From contig JAPLPF010000148.1 of NCBI GenBank assembly GCA_026400325.1, positions 1-34,139 of the forward strand: a DNA stretch of 34,139 nt, given 5' to 3'. How positions within the stretch are numbered: position 1 is the stretch's first letter; each line of letters begins with the position of its first letter. The notes beneath the pieces were generated by a model. The model saw only the letters and a list, made by a program, of their open reading frames with translations, did no database searches and was not told the DNA's origin. Made by a program: the position numbers and the translations under genes. This DNA comes from Rhodobacterales bacterium (GTDB taxonomy: Bacteria > Pseudomonadota > Alphaproteobacteria > Rhodobacterales > Rhodobacteraceae). Shown here in pieces: positions 16,022 to 24,552 of the stretch.

Positions 16022-16906
16022 TCCCCGGCTTCGGGGGAACGGAAGGGGGCCGTCTCGGCAAGCCTTTTGCGCGGCGCGGGACGGCGGCCTTCGGTCAAGG
16101 CCTGTCTTGACGGAAATGGCGGTCGATGCCCGGAAGGGGTTTCGCGACAGGGACAGGGATCGACCACTGTCCCGACGACGCCCGCAAGCCATTTCGACGC
16201 TGCATATGGCGCCATACAGGCAGCGTCTGGTTCACAGTCACGCGTCTTTTTGCCAACCCAGGGTTTGGCCTGGCGCTATCGGGTCAGCGCGACAGTTTCC
16301 CCGGCCCGCAGTGCGACAAGGCACAGGTTCTGGCTTGGCCCGCTGATGCGACCGTCACCCTTCAGACAGTCCATCAGCCGGATCAACCTGCCCCTTCTAG
16401 GCCACCGGGTTCAGCGCGCTGCGGGGGCCGGGGACGCTGCCGCCATCCCCCTGCAGGCCGCCCCGGTCCGGCCATTTGGTGTCCAGCCTTTGGGCAAAAA
16501 CCCATGCTCCGGAAGGCACGCCCTTGCGCTGCACGCGCGGCGTTGGGGCTGTGGCGAGAACAGGTGATGCCGCGATGATCCCCCGCTGTACCATCCCGCC
16601 GAAAGAACCGGACAGGACGCGGTGAAGGGGCCGACGGGCGTTCTCTTTCAGGCCCTTCTTGATCTGCCCCGCGAACAGCCGCGAGACATTGGCCCTCGTG
16701 ACCTCATTCGCTTTGGTCACATCGGCATGCAACGGAATGGCAGATGGTTTCGCCCAAGGCGGACTGTGGGCGACCAGACGCAAAGGGCAGCCTTGTCACA
16801 CCCGGAGAAGCGCTCTGATAACCGCCTGCGGGTAAGGGGAAAAGCGCAGGCTTGTCAAAGCCAGCCTTGATATTTCTATCCGATGTGAAGGCCAGCCTTG
16901 ACGCAA
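16022..16906. other. 885-bp stretch without a confident gene
   Basis: No family-recognisable frame exists on either strand. A short GC hairpin (TCCCCG-GCTT-CGGGGG) lies just after the peptidase stop. The longest minus-strand frame, 16397-16783, would give 128 residues rich in Arg, Pro and Gly, but it has no family I know and no good ribosome-binding site. Near the right end, GCCAGCCTTGA occurs at 16860-16870 and again at 16891-16901. The stretch could hold a decayed gene or a regulatory RNA; nothing proves either. Confidence 0.6.
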
Positions 16907-17404
16907 CTAGTAGATGTAGCGGATCTGGTCGGTCCAGAAGCGTTCCATCCGCCGCAAAGAGGTGTTGATGTCATCCATCCCGGAGGCGTCGATCAACCCG
17001 CGACGTTCCATTCCTTCGGCATGGCGGGCGAAAAGGTCGGACAGAAGCCCCCGCACATGGCGGCCCTTCTCGGTCAGCCGCACCCGCACCGACCTTCGGT
17101 CGATTTCGGACCGCTGGTGGTGCATGAACCCCAGTTCCACCAGCTTTTTCAGGTTGTAGCTGACGTTGGAGCCCTGGTAATAGCCGCGCGATTTCAATTC
17201 GCCGGCCGTCACCTCGTTCTCGCCGATGTTGAACAGCAAAAGCGCCTGGACCGAGTTGATCTCGAGAATATCAAGGCGTTCGAATTCGTCCTTGATCACG
17301 TCGAGAAGCAGGCGGTGAAGCCGTTCCATCAGACCAAGGTTGTCAAGGTAGCAGGACAGGAACGCCCTTTGCGATCCATCCAGCACCGGGGCATGTTGCG
17401 TCAT
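16907..17404 (-). CDS. MarR-family transcriptional regulator
   Basis: The 165-residue winged-helix regulator has the MarR layout: an N-terminal dimerisation helix, a helix-turn-helix around TAGELKSRGYYQGSNVSYNLKKLVELGF, a wing with RSEIDRRSVRVRLTEKG, and a C-terminal dimerisation helix. The YYQGSNVSYNLKKL recognition region is like that of LdtR-type regulators of alphaproteobacteria, which I recall as controlling envelope and stress functions; that link is from memory. ATG 17404 has GGAG 7 nt upstream. Palindromic sequences in its upstream region suggest autoregulation. It lies 77 bp behind sdhE on the same strand and faces the peptidase across a long gap. Confidence 0.85.
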   Translation of the reverse strand: MTQHAPVLDGSQRAFLSCYLDNLGLMERLHRLLLDVIKDEFERLDILEINSVQALLLFNIGENEVTAGELKSRGYYQGSNVSYNLKKLVELGFMHHQRSEIDRRSVRVRLTEKGRHVRGLLSDLFARHAEGMERRGLIDASGMDDINTSLRRMERFWTDQIRYIY

Positions 17405-17415
17405 TTCGTTACTCC

Positions 17416-17471
17416 ACCGTACGGTTCCCGGTAGAATCGGCACAAACCGCAAACATTCGGTAAACTTGCGG
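17416..17471 (-). promoter_or_regulatory. Candidate operators upstream of the MarR gene
   Basis: ACCGTACGGT at 17416-17425 is a perfect 10-bp palindrome directly upstream of the ribosome-binding site. CCGCAA at 17447-17452 and TTGCGG at 17466-17471 form an inverted repeat with a 13-bp spacer. MarR proteins commonly bind such sites at their own promoter, so these are candidate autoregulatory operators; binding is inferred. Confidence 0.35.
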
Positions 17472-17481
17472 CGAACTTGTC

Positions 17482-17757
17482 TCAGCTTTTCGCGGACAGG
17501 CGGCCTTGGGCGAAGGCGGCGATGCGCGCGACAAGCGGGGCAAGGTCTGCAGGCGGCGCAACTTGCCCCAGCACCCAGGTGATCAGGTCCTGGTCATTCT
17601 CGGACAGAAGCTGGTCATAAAGCGCGAGGTCGCCTTCGCCAAGCCCGGCAAGATTTGCGTCGGCGAAAGGGCCAAGGATCAGGTCCATCTCCTTGGTGCC
17701 ACGCCGCCAGGATCGCATCGACAGCCGTTTCAGGCGCGCTTCGGCCATCTCTTGCAT
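17482..17757 (-). CDS. sdhE: FAD assembly factor SdhE (succinate dehydrogenase assembly factor 2)
   Basis: This small cytoplasmic protein of 91 residues promotes covalent attachment of FAD to the succinate dehydrogenase flavoprotein. It carries the defining RGTKE (Arg19-Gly20 to Glu23) within SWRRGTKEMDLILGPF, followed by the helical segment LYDQLLSENDQDLITWVLGQ, and has the family length. ATG 17757 is preceded by GGGG; ATG 17748 is an alternative. It diverges from the aminotransferase gene across 84 bp and is followed on the same strand by the MarR gene. Confidence 0.92.
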   Translation of the reverse strand: MQEMAEARLKRLSMRSWRRGTKEMDLILGPFADANLAGLGEGDLALYDQLLSENDQDLITWVLGQVAPPADLAPLVARIAAFAQGRLSAKS

Positions 17758-17774
17758 TGCCCCACCATTCCAGC

Positions 17775-17803
17775 TTGAACCGTCCGGGGGCGAACCCTAA
17801 GAC
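17775..17803 (+). promoter_or_regulatory. Possible promoter of the aspartate aminotransferase gene
   Basis: TTGAAC (17775-17780) and TAAGAC (17798-17803) are spaced by 17 bp in the 84-bp gap between sdhE and the aminotransferase gene. The match is moderate and by eye; it points toward the plus-strand gene. Confidence 0.3.
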
Positions 17804-17829
17804 AGGCAGCGAGTGACTTCCACCCTTGA

Positions 17830-19044
<1,215 letters not shown>

Positions 19045-19171
19045 GGCCCTCGGGCAAAGGTCCCGGCCTTTCGATCCGGGTTGACGATTGCGCCCGGCTG
19101 CGAAAGGAATGGTGTCATGCGGGGCGGGTGTTGCGTCCTGCCGCTGCACCCAACGGAGTCTGGCACGCGCG

Positions 19172-19576
19172 ATGACGGCTGATCTTCCCGACTACTATTT
19201 CCGGGTTCGCGAAAACGGGGCCGTGGTCTTCCGGCTGAGCACCGAAAACCGCCAGCGCCGGATCGAGATGGACGAGATCGCCACCGTCAACGTCAAGAAC
19301 GGGACCATCAAGCCGCACGGCGATGTTGCCCTTTCAAAGCCGGACATTGCGGCAATCGAAAGCTGGCTGGCGGCGCGCCAGGCACAGCTTGCCGCCCGCG
19401 AAGTCGATGACATCCTGCGAACGGTCGATCACCTGAACCTGACCACGCATTGGGCGCAGTCGCGCGCGACCGGGGCGCAGCTTGATGCGGTGACGGACGC
19501 GCTGCTTCTGGCGATGCATGACTTGCGCACCGTGCTGGTGCGCAAGAAGGCCGACCGTCTGGGAAAATCCGACTAG
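19172..19576 (+). CDS. Conserved hypothetical protein
   Basis: The 134-residue soluble protein has no assigned function. It opens with a DLPDYYFRVRENGAVVFRL segment, then RRIEMDEIATVNVKNG, and has a helical C-terminal half including DDILRTVDHLNLTTHWAQ and LLLAMHDLRTVLVRKKADR. I recall similar proteins in Rhodobacterales genomes, always hypothetical. ATG 19172 is chosen because the conserved part starts there; sequence back to 19088 is low in conserved character. The nearest ribosome-binding-like sequence (GGAG at 19154-19157) is 14 nt away, so the start is somewhat uncertain. It ends near a strong hairpin shared with the convergent ferredoxin gene. Confidence 0.7.
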   Translation: MTADLPDYYFRVRENGAVVFRLSTENRQRRIEMDEIATVNVKNGTIKPHGDVALSKPDIAAIESWLAARQAQLAAREVDDILRTVDHLNLTTHWAQSRATGAQLDAVTDALLLAMHDLRTVLVRKKADRLGKSD

Positions 19577-19579
19577 AGC

Positions 19580-19642
19580 CTCGTCGTTCGGCCTTGTCTC
19601 CTCGTCGGACGACCGGCGAGGAGTGACGACGTCAACGACGAG
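19580..19642. terminator. Nested hairpins between convergent genes
   Basis: CTCCTCG (19598-19604) pairs with CGAGGAG (19617-19623), and the pairing continues inward through CGG/CCG to an ACGA loop, about 11 bp in all. Outside it, CTCGTCGTT (19580-19588) pairs with AACGACGAG (19634-19642). The structure fills the gap between two convergent genes and fits a bidirectional terminator, although no clear T tract follows. Confidence 0.55.
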
Positions 19643-19654
19643 AGGTTGCGCAGG

Positions 19655-20089
<435 letters not shown>

Positions 20090-20091
20090 CA

Positions 20092-20505
20092 ATGCTTGAT
20101 GCCAGACCCCCTTTCACCACACGGCCCTGGCCGCACCCGCCCCGGGCGCTGCAGGCCGGGCGTCTGCATGAGCCGCCCGCAGGGGCGCGGGTCACGGTGG
20201 CCGGGCTGGTCCTTGTGCGCCAGCGCCCCGGCACGGCCAAGGGCGTGATCTTCGTCACGCTTGAGGATGAGACGGGCACCGCGAACGTGGTGGTCTGGGC
20301 CAATGTCTACGAACGCTTTCGCCGCGCGGTGATCGCCGGGCGGCTGCTCCGCGTCACGGGCAAGCTGCAGCGCGAGGCGGGGGTGGTGCATGTGGTGGCC
20401 GAAATGATCGAGGATCTGTCGCCGCTTCTGGACCGGTTGCTTGACCCCGCCTTTCGGCACGCCGGCTTTCCGGTTGACGGCGTGCGGGCGGGCGACCAGC
20501 CCTGA
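20092..20505 (+). CDS. Stand-alone OB-fold protein matching the C-terminus of error-prone polymerase DnaE2
   Basis: The 137-residue protein is nearly all one OB-fold nucleic-acid-binding domain (residues about 30-120). It reads VAGLVLVRQRPGTAKGVIFV, then TLEDETGTANVVVW, ERFRRAVIAGRLLRVTGKLQ and VVHVVAEMIEDLSPLL. These are the motifs at the extreme C-terminus of DnaE2, the damage-inducible polymerase of about 1,050 residues; polymerase and PHP domains are absent. The first 30 residues do not match DnaE2. A perfect SOS box sits 2 bp before ATG 20092, which suits the LexA-controlled imuA-imuB-dnaE2 operon. It may be the scar of a deletion joining that promoter to the 3' end of dnaE2, or an independent small SOS protein. 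The TTG at 20062 as start is disfavoured because it places the SOS box inside the coding sequence. There is no ribosome-binding site. Confidence 0.75.
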   Translation: MLDARPPFTTRPWPHPPRALQAGRLHEPPAGARVTVAGLVLVRQRPGTAKGVIFVTLEDETGTANVVVWANVYERFRRAVIAGRLLRVTGKLQREAGVVHVVAEMIEDLSPLLDRLLDPAFRHAGFPVDGVRAGDQP

Positions 20506-20533
20506 GGGCCTGCCGGCGCGACCGGGCCTTGCG

Positions 20534-20568
20534 CAAAAGAAAAGGGCGGCGGGTGGGCACCCGCCGCC
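20534..20568 (-). terminator. Rho-independent terminator of degP
   Basis: GGCGGCGGGT (20545-20554) pairs perfectly with ACCCGCCGCC (20559-20568) around a 4-nt loop. On the minus strand the stem is followed by CTTTTCTTTT (20543 down to 20534). This is a classical intrinsic terminator for the degP operon, 29 bp beyond the degP stop. Confidence 0.85.
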
Positions 20569-20596
20569 TTCATCCCGGTCCCGAAGGGCCGGAAGA

Positions 20597-22051
20597 TCAC
20601 TCGATCGACAGCGCCACAAAGCGCGGATCGCCCCCGCGACGGATCAGCAGCAGGATGGACAGGCGCCCGGCCTCTTTCGCCTCGGCGATCCGGTCCTCAA
20701 GATCCTGCAGCCGGACCACACGGGACTGGCCGGCTTCGGTGATCAGATCCCCTTCGCGCAGACCCTTGGTATAGGCTTCGGATGCGGGGTCCACCGCCAT
20801 GACCATCAACCCCTCGACCGATGCGTCCATCCCAAGGCGGGACCGGATGTCATCATTCAGCGCCGTCAGCTTCAGGCCAAGCGACTCCATCTCTTTCGGG
20901 GCCTCGGGTGCCGGGGCAGAGGCAGGCACCGGCGCGGCCTCGGCGTCTTCCCGACGGCCCAGGGTGACGGCAAGCGTCTCGGTCTGGCCTTCCCGCTGGA
21001 TGATCACGGGCACCGCCTCGCCGATCGGGGCATCGGCCACGCGGCGGGTCAGATCGCCCGCGTCGGCAACCGGCTGATCATCAAAGCGGGTGATGACATC
21101 GCCGGCCACAAGGCCCGCATCCTTGGCCGGTCCGTCCGGCACATCGGTGACAAGGGCACCCGAGGCTTCGGCAAGGCCCATCGCTTCGGCCACGTCCGGG
21201 GTCACGTCCTGGATCCGCACGCCAAGCCAGCCACGCCGCGTCTCGCCAAACTGCTGCAACTGGGCGACGACCTTGGACACCACATTGGATGACATCGAAA
21301 AGCCGATCCCGATCGACCCGCCGTTCGGCGACAGGATCGAGGTGTTCACCCCGATGACCTGCCCGTCCATGTTGAACAGGGGCCCGCCCGAGTTGCCACG
21401 GTTGATCGCGGCATCGGTCTGGATGAAGTCGTCATAGGGGCCTTGCTGTTCGCGACCGCGGGCCGACACGATCCCGGCACTGACCGAGAAACCCTGACCC
21501 AGCGGGTTGCCCATCGCCATGACCCAGTCACCCACACGCATCAGGTCGGAATCGCCGAAGTTGACGAAAGGCAGCGCCTCTTCGGCTTCGACTTTCAGCA
21601 ACGCGATGTCGGTCTTGTCATCCGTGCCCACAACCTTCGCGGTCAGTTTCTTGCCCGAGAAGAATTCGATCATGATTTCGTCGGCGCCTTCGATCACGTG
21701 GTTGTTCGTGACGATATAGCCATCCTCGCTGACGACGAATCCCGACCCAAGCGCCTCGGACCGCTGCGCGCCGCCCTGACCGCCAGGGCCGCCGAAGTCA
21801 TCGAAGAAATCCTGGAAGGGGCTGCCTTCGGGCACCATCGGCCCCCCGTCGGCGGGGGCGGCGATCAGGGCCGAGGTGGTGATGTTGACCACCGACGGGC
21901 TGATCTGGTCAGCCAGATCGGCAAAGGTTTCCGGCGCACCGAAGGCGTCAGCCTGGGTGACGGGGGATACGCTGAGGCCAAAGCCCAGGACAAGCGCAAG
22001 AAGCGTGCTTGACCGAAGGGCTGTGCGGATTGAGGGGGTGAGGTCGGGCAA
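20597..22051 (-). CDS. degP: Periplasmic serine protease, DegP/HtrA family
   Basis: This is an envelope quality-control protease and chaperone of 484 residues. It has a signal peptide (hydrophobic core LLALVLGFGLSVS, about residues 17-29), then a trypsin-like domain with the triad His118 (TNNHVIEGA), Asp148 (KTDIALLKV) and Ser221 (RGNSGGPLF). Two PDZ domains follow (about 274-365, beginning GWLGVRIQDV, and about 390-480 with YTKGLREGDLI). The start is TTG 22051, supported by AGGAG 8 nt upstream. It lies 140 bp downstream of the hflK-hflC-DUF2065 genes on the same strand. The gap holds a 10-bp inverted repeat and a possible promoter, so it may be transcribed both with and separately from them. 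Confidence 0.94.
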   Translation of the reverse strand: MPDLTPSIRTALRSSTLLALVLGFGLSVSPVTQADAFGAPETFADLADQISPSVVNITTSALIAAPADGGPMVPEGSPFQDFFDDFGGPGGQGGAQRSEALGSGFVVSEDGYIVTNNHVIEGADEIMIEFFSGKKLTAKVVGTDDKTDIALLKVEAEEALPFVNFGDSDLMRVGDWVMAMGNPLGQGFSVSAGIVSARGREQQGPYDDFIQTDAAINRGNSGGPLFNMDGQVIGVNTSILSPNGGSIGIGFSMSSNVVSKVVAQLQQFGETRRGWLGVRIQDVTPDVAEAMGLAEASGALVTDVPDGPAKDAGLVAGDVITRFDDQPVADAGDLTRRVADAPIGEAVPVIIQREGQTETLAVTLGRREDAEAAPVPASAPAPEAPKEMESLGLKLTALNDDIRSRLGMDASVEGLMVMAVDPASEAYTKGLREGDLITEAGQSRVVRLQDLEDRIAEAKEAGRLSILLLIRRGGDPRFVALSIE

Positions 22052-22122
22052 TCTGGTATCTCCTGTTCAACGCTCGGGTCAACGCTGCCAGTTTTCTCCG
22101 GCTGGATCGTGACTGCTGAGAC

Positions 22123-22193
22123 GACAAATACTGAAGCCGCCGCGCAATGCAAACGCTGTGACAGGGTCTCAACCGGATGTGAAAGTATTTGTC
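22123..22193 (-). promoter_or_regulatory. Inverted repeat and possible promoter upstream of degP
   Basis: GACAAATACT (22123-22132) has its exact reverse complement AGTATTTGTC at 22184-22193, 51 bp away. On the minus strand the degP-proximal arm contains TATTTG, which could be a -10 with TTGCAT 16 bp upstream. The other arm covers the DUF2065 stop codon. The pair may bind a stress regulator of degP; the regulator is unknown. Confidence 0.35.
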
Positions 22194-22380
22194 ATCCCGT
22201 GCGCGAAAGCCAGACCAGAAAGACGCCCAGCGCCAGCGACCCAAGGCCGATGAACCGGCGCTGGTCCTGCCCAAGCGACACGAGAAACCGCAGCGCATCC
22301 TCGATACGGCGAGGGGCCAGTGCAAGCACCAGCCCCTCGATAGCAAGAACCAGCCCGATTGCCAGAAGCACAACGCTCAT
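22192..22380 (-). CDS. DUF2065 family small membrane protein
   Basis: The 62-residue inner-membrane protein has two predicted membrane helices (about residues 1-22 and 41-60) joined by a short loop with RRIEDALRFL. It matches the DUF2065 family, a frequent companion of hflC in proteobacteria. Its function is not known. Its ATG overlaps the hflC stop (ATGA), so it is translationally coupled to hflC and probably associated with the HflKC-FtsH system; that is inferred from position. Confidence 0.85.
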   Translation of the reverse strand: MSVVLLAIGLVLAIEGLVLALAPRRIEDALRFLVSLGQDQRRFIGLGSLALGVFLVWLSRTG

Positions 22381-23312
22381 GGTGCGGCAGGCGGGGCCGC
22401 GGGTTCGGCTGCAGGGTCGCCAAACGTGGTGCGGGCTGTTTCGACCCCATCCACCCCGGCACCGCGCAGGTACGAGAAGAACTCGCTGTCGGGCTGCATG
22501 ACGATCGACGAGTTGTCGCCCTTGAGCGCGGTTTCATAGGCGCTGAGCGACCGGATGAACCCAAAGAATTCGGCATCGCGGCCATAGGCTTCGGCCAGGA
22601 TGCGGCTTCGTTCGGCATCAGCCTCGCCGCGCACGACATCGGCCTGGCGCTTTGCGTCTGACGTCAGTTCGACTTGCGTCCGGTCGGCTGCTGCACGCAC
22701 GCGCTGCGCCGCTTCACCACCCCGGGCGATTTCGTCTGCGGCTTCGCGTTCACGTTCGGCCCGCATCCGCGCGAAGGTCGCCTCAAGGTTCTGTTCGGGC
22801 AGGTCGGTGCGGGTCAGGCGCACGTCGATGATCTCGATCCCGAGGTTGGATGCCTGGCGCCGGGCGATATCACGGATCTGGTTCATCAGCGCGGTCCGGT
22901 CTTCGGACAAAACGCGGTTCGATGGAACCGAACCCAGCACTTCCTGGATCGCGGGATTCACGATCCCTTCCAGCCGCCGCAGCGCCTGCGCTTCGGCCCC
23001 GGTCCCGGTGGCTTCGCGGAACTGCACGAGATTTGTGATCCGCCAGCGCGCGAAGGCGTCCACGACAAGGCGGCGGTCATCCAGCATGGTGACTTCGATC
23101 GGGGTCGTCGGCAGGCCGAGGATGCGGTCCTCGTACAGGACGACTTCCTGGATGAACGGCACCTTGAAGCCAAGCCCCGGGTCTTCCTTGACCTGGGTGA
23201 CCTGTCCGAATTGCAGGACAAGCGCCTGCTTGCGTTCGTCGACGATGAAGACGGACGACAGCGCGATCACCAGAAGGATGGCCGCCACTGGAAGAATGTA
23301 GATCGCACGCAT
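22377..23312 (-). CDS. hflC: HflC, SPFH-domain modulator of FtsH protease
   Basis: This inner-membrane protein of 311 residues forms the HflK-HflC complex around the FtsH protease and limits its activity. An N-terminal anchor (about residues 4-24, ILPVAAILLVIALSSVFIV) is followed by a periplasmic SPFH/band-7 domain, with VDERKQALVLQFGQV, PGLGFKVPF, RRLVVDAFARWRI and VLSEDRTALMNQIRD. A long helix then runs through RMRAEREREAADEIARGG. The C-terminus is Pro/Ala-rich. ATG 23312 overlaps the TGA that ends the original reading frame of hflK, the normal coupling. The gene is intact, while its partner hflK is frameshifted. Confidence 0.94.
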   Translation of the reverse strand: MRAIYILPVAAILLVIALSSVFIVDERKQALVLQFGQVTQVKEDPGLGFKVPFIQEVVLYEDRILGLPTTPIEVTMLDDRRLVVDAFARWRITNLVQFREATGTGAEAQALRRLEGIVNPAIQEVLGSVPSNRVLSEDRTALMNQIRDIARRQASNLGIEIIDVRLTRTDLPEQNLEATFARMRAEREREAADEIARGGEAAQRVRAAADRTQVELTSDAKRQADVVRGEADAERSRILAEAYGRDAEFFGFIRSLSAYETALKGDNSSIVMQPDSEFFSYLRGAGVDGVETARTTFGDPAAEPAAPPAAP

Positions 23313-24476
23313 CAGTTCGTCCCTCCCGCCGTCGATCCGGCGCCCTGCGGCGCGGTCATCCGGCCAAGTTCGTTCAAGGGCAGGAACGGAACCACACCCT
23401 GCCCCGCCTCGCCACCCGAGACGCCATCAAGGATCACCTTGTTCATCCCGCCCAGCACCCGCTCCATCGTTTCCAGGTGCGTTGATGTACTCGTTATAGA
23501 CCGAGATGAAGCGTGCCGCCTCACCCTGGGCCGAGTTCACGGCCTGGGCGCGGTAGGCCTCTGATTCTTCAAGGAATTGCGCCGCTTGTCCCCGTGCGCC
23601 GGCGGTCACGCGGTTGGCGTAGGCGTCGGCTTCGCTTTGCAGCGTGTCACGCTGCTGCTGGGCGGCCTGCACTTCGCGGAAGGCGTCAAGCACTTCACGC
23701 GGAGGCTGGGCGCGCTGCAGGTTCACCCGGATCACCGAGATACCGGCGTTGAAGCTGTCCAGCGTCGCCTGCACCTGGGTCTGCACGTCGGCGGCGATCA
23801 CGCCCCGGTCCCGGTTCAGGATCGGCGAGAATTCGGACCGGGCCACGATGTCGCGCATGGCACTTTCGCTGACCGCGCGGATCGTGTCCTCGGGGTCGGC
23901 CAGGTTGAAGAGGTATTTCTCGGGGTCGGCAATGTTCCAGACCACCTGGAACCCGATGTCGACGATGTTCTGGTCGCGCGTCAGCATCAGGCCGGTCGCG
24001 CTGCCGTTTTCGCCCGTGCCGATTTCGGTCGTGCGTTCACCGGTCACCTGCACCTTTTCATAGCTTACCACGGGCCAGGGTGCGAAGTTCAGGCCGGGAT
24101 TGCCGATGCCCGAGCTTTCGCCCAGAAAAAGCTCGACCGAGCGTTCTTCGGGCCGCACCGTGTAGAAGGACAGGAAAGACCAGACCGCCACGGCTGCCAG
24201 GGCGCCAAGGGCAAGGCCCTGTCTGGTGATCACTGGTCCACCGCCGCCCGTCCCACCCGGCCCGCCGCCGCCGCCATTGCCGCCACGACCGCGCCCGCCC
24301 ATCAGGACGCGCAGCTGTTCCTGGCCGCGTTTGACCAGCTGGTCGATCTCGGGGATCTGCGGACCGCCTTCGCCCCGGCGTCCGCCACGACGGTCATCGT
24401 CGTCGCCGTTGCCCTTGTTCCGGTCGTCGCCGCCAGAGCCGCCACCGCCGCCCCAGGGGCCGCCACTTCCTGCCAT
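23312..24476 (-). pseudogene. hflK: HflK, frameshifted near the 3' end by a short deletion
   Basis: This is the partner of HflC in the FtsH-modulating complex. The intact part has a Gly/Asp-rich N-terminus (1-82), a membrane helix (about 88-108), and an SPFH domain with VRPEERSVELFLGE and GLMLTRDQNIVDIGFQVVWN. The frame reads normally to FISVYNEYINA, then runs into an unrelated tail and stops at 23427 (349 residues). The expected continuation, LETMERVLGGMNKVILDGVSG and PFLPLNELGR, is present in the next frame and ends at 23312, where its TGA overlaps the hflC ATG. Homologues have about nine residues (PEVTRERLF-like) between NA and LETME. Only 1 nt remains there, so about 26 nt are missing near 23478. 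A shortened HflK might still assemble. An assembly error is the main alternative. Confidence 0.85.
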
Positions 24477-24552
24477 GGATAAAAACCTTTCCTGTCTTCT
24501 GTTGCCTTAGCTGGTCATCCCGGGCCGAAAATCAAGCCACGAGTTGCCGCAG

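Noticed and set aside
16022-16037. GC hairpin directly after the peptidase stop as a terminator
   Set aside because: Stem of about 5-6 bp with no T tract; too weak to call.
14636-16192. 518-codon minus-strand frame opposite the M20 peptidase
   Set aside because: It is the antisense of a clearly conserved peptidase, has Arg/Gly/His-rich shadow composition and no family motif.
16397-16783. 128-codon minus-strand frame in the gene-free gap
   Set aside because: No ribosome-binding site, no family I know and biased composition; kept only as a finding, not called as a gene.
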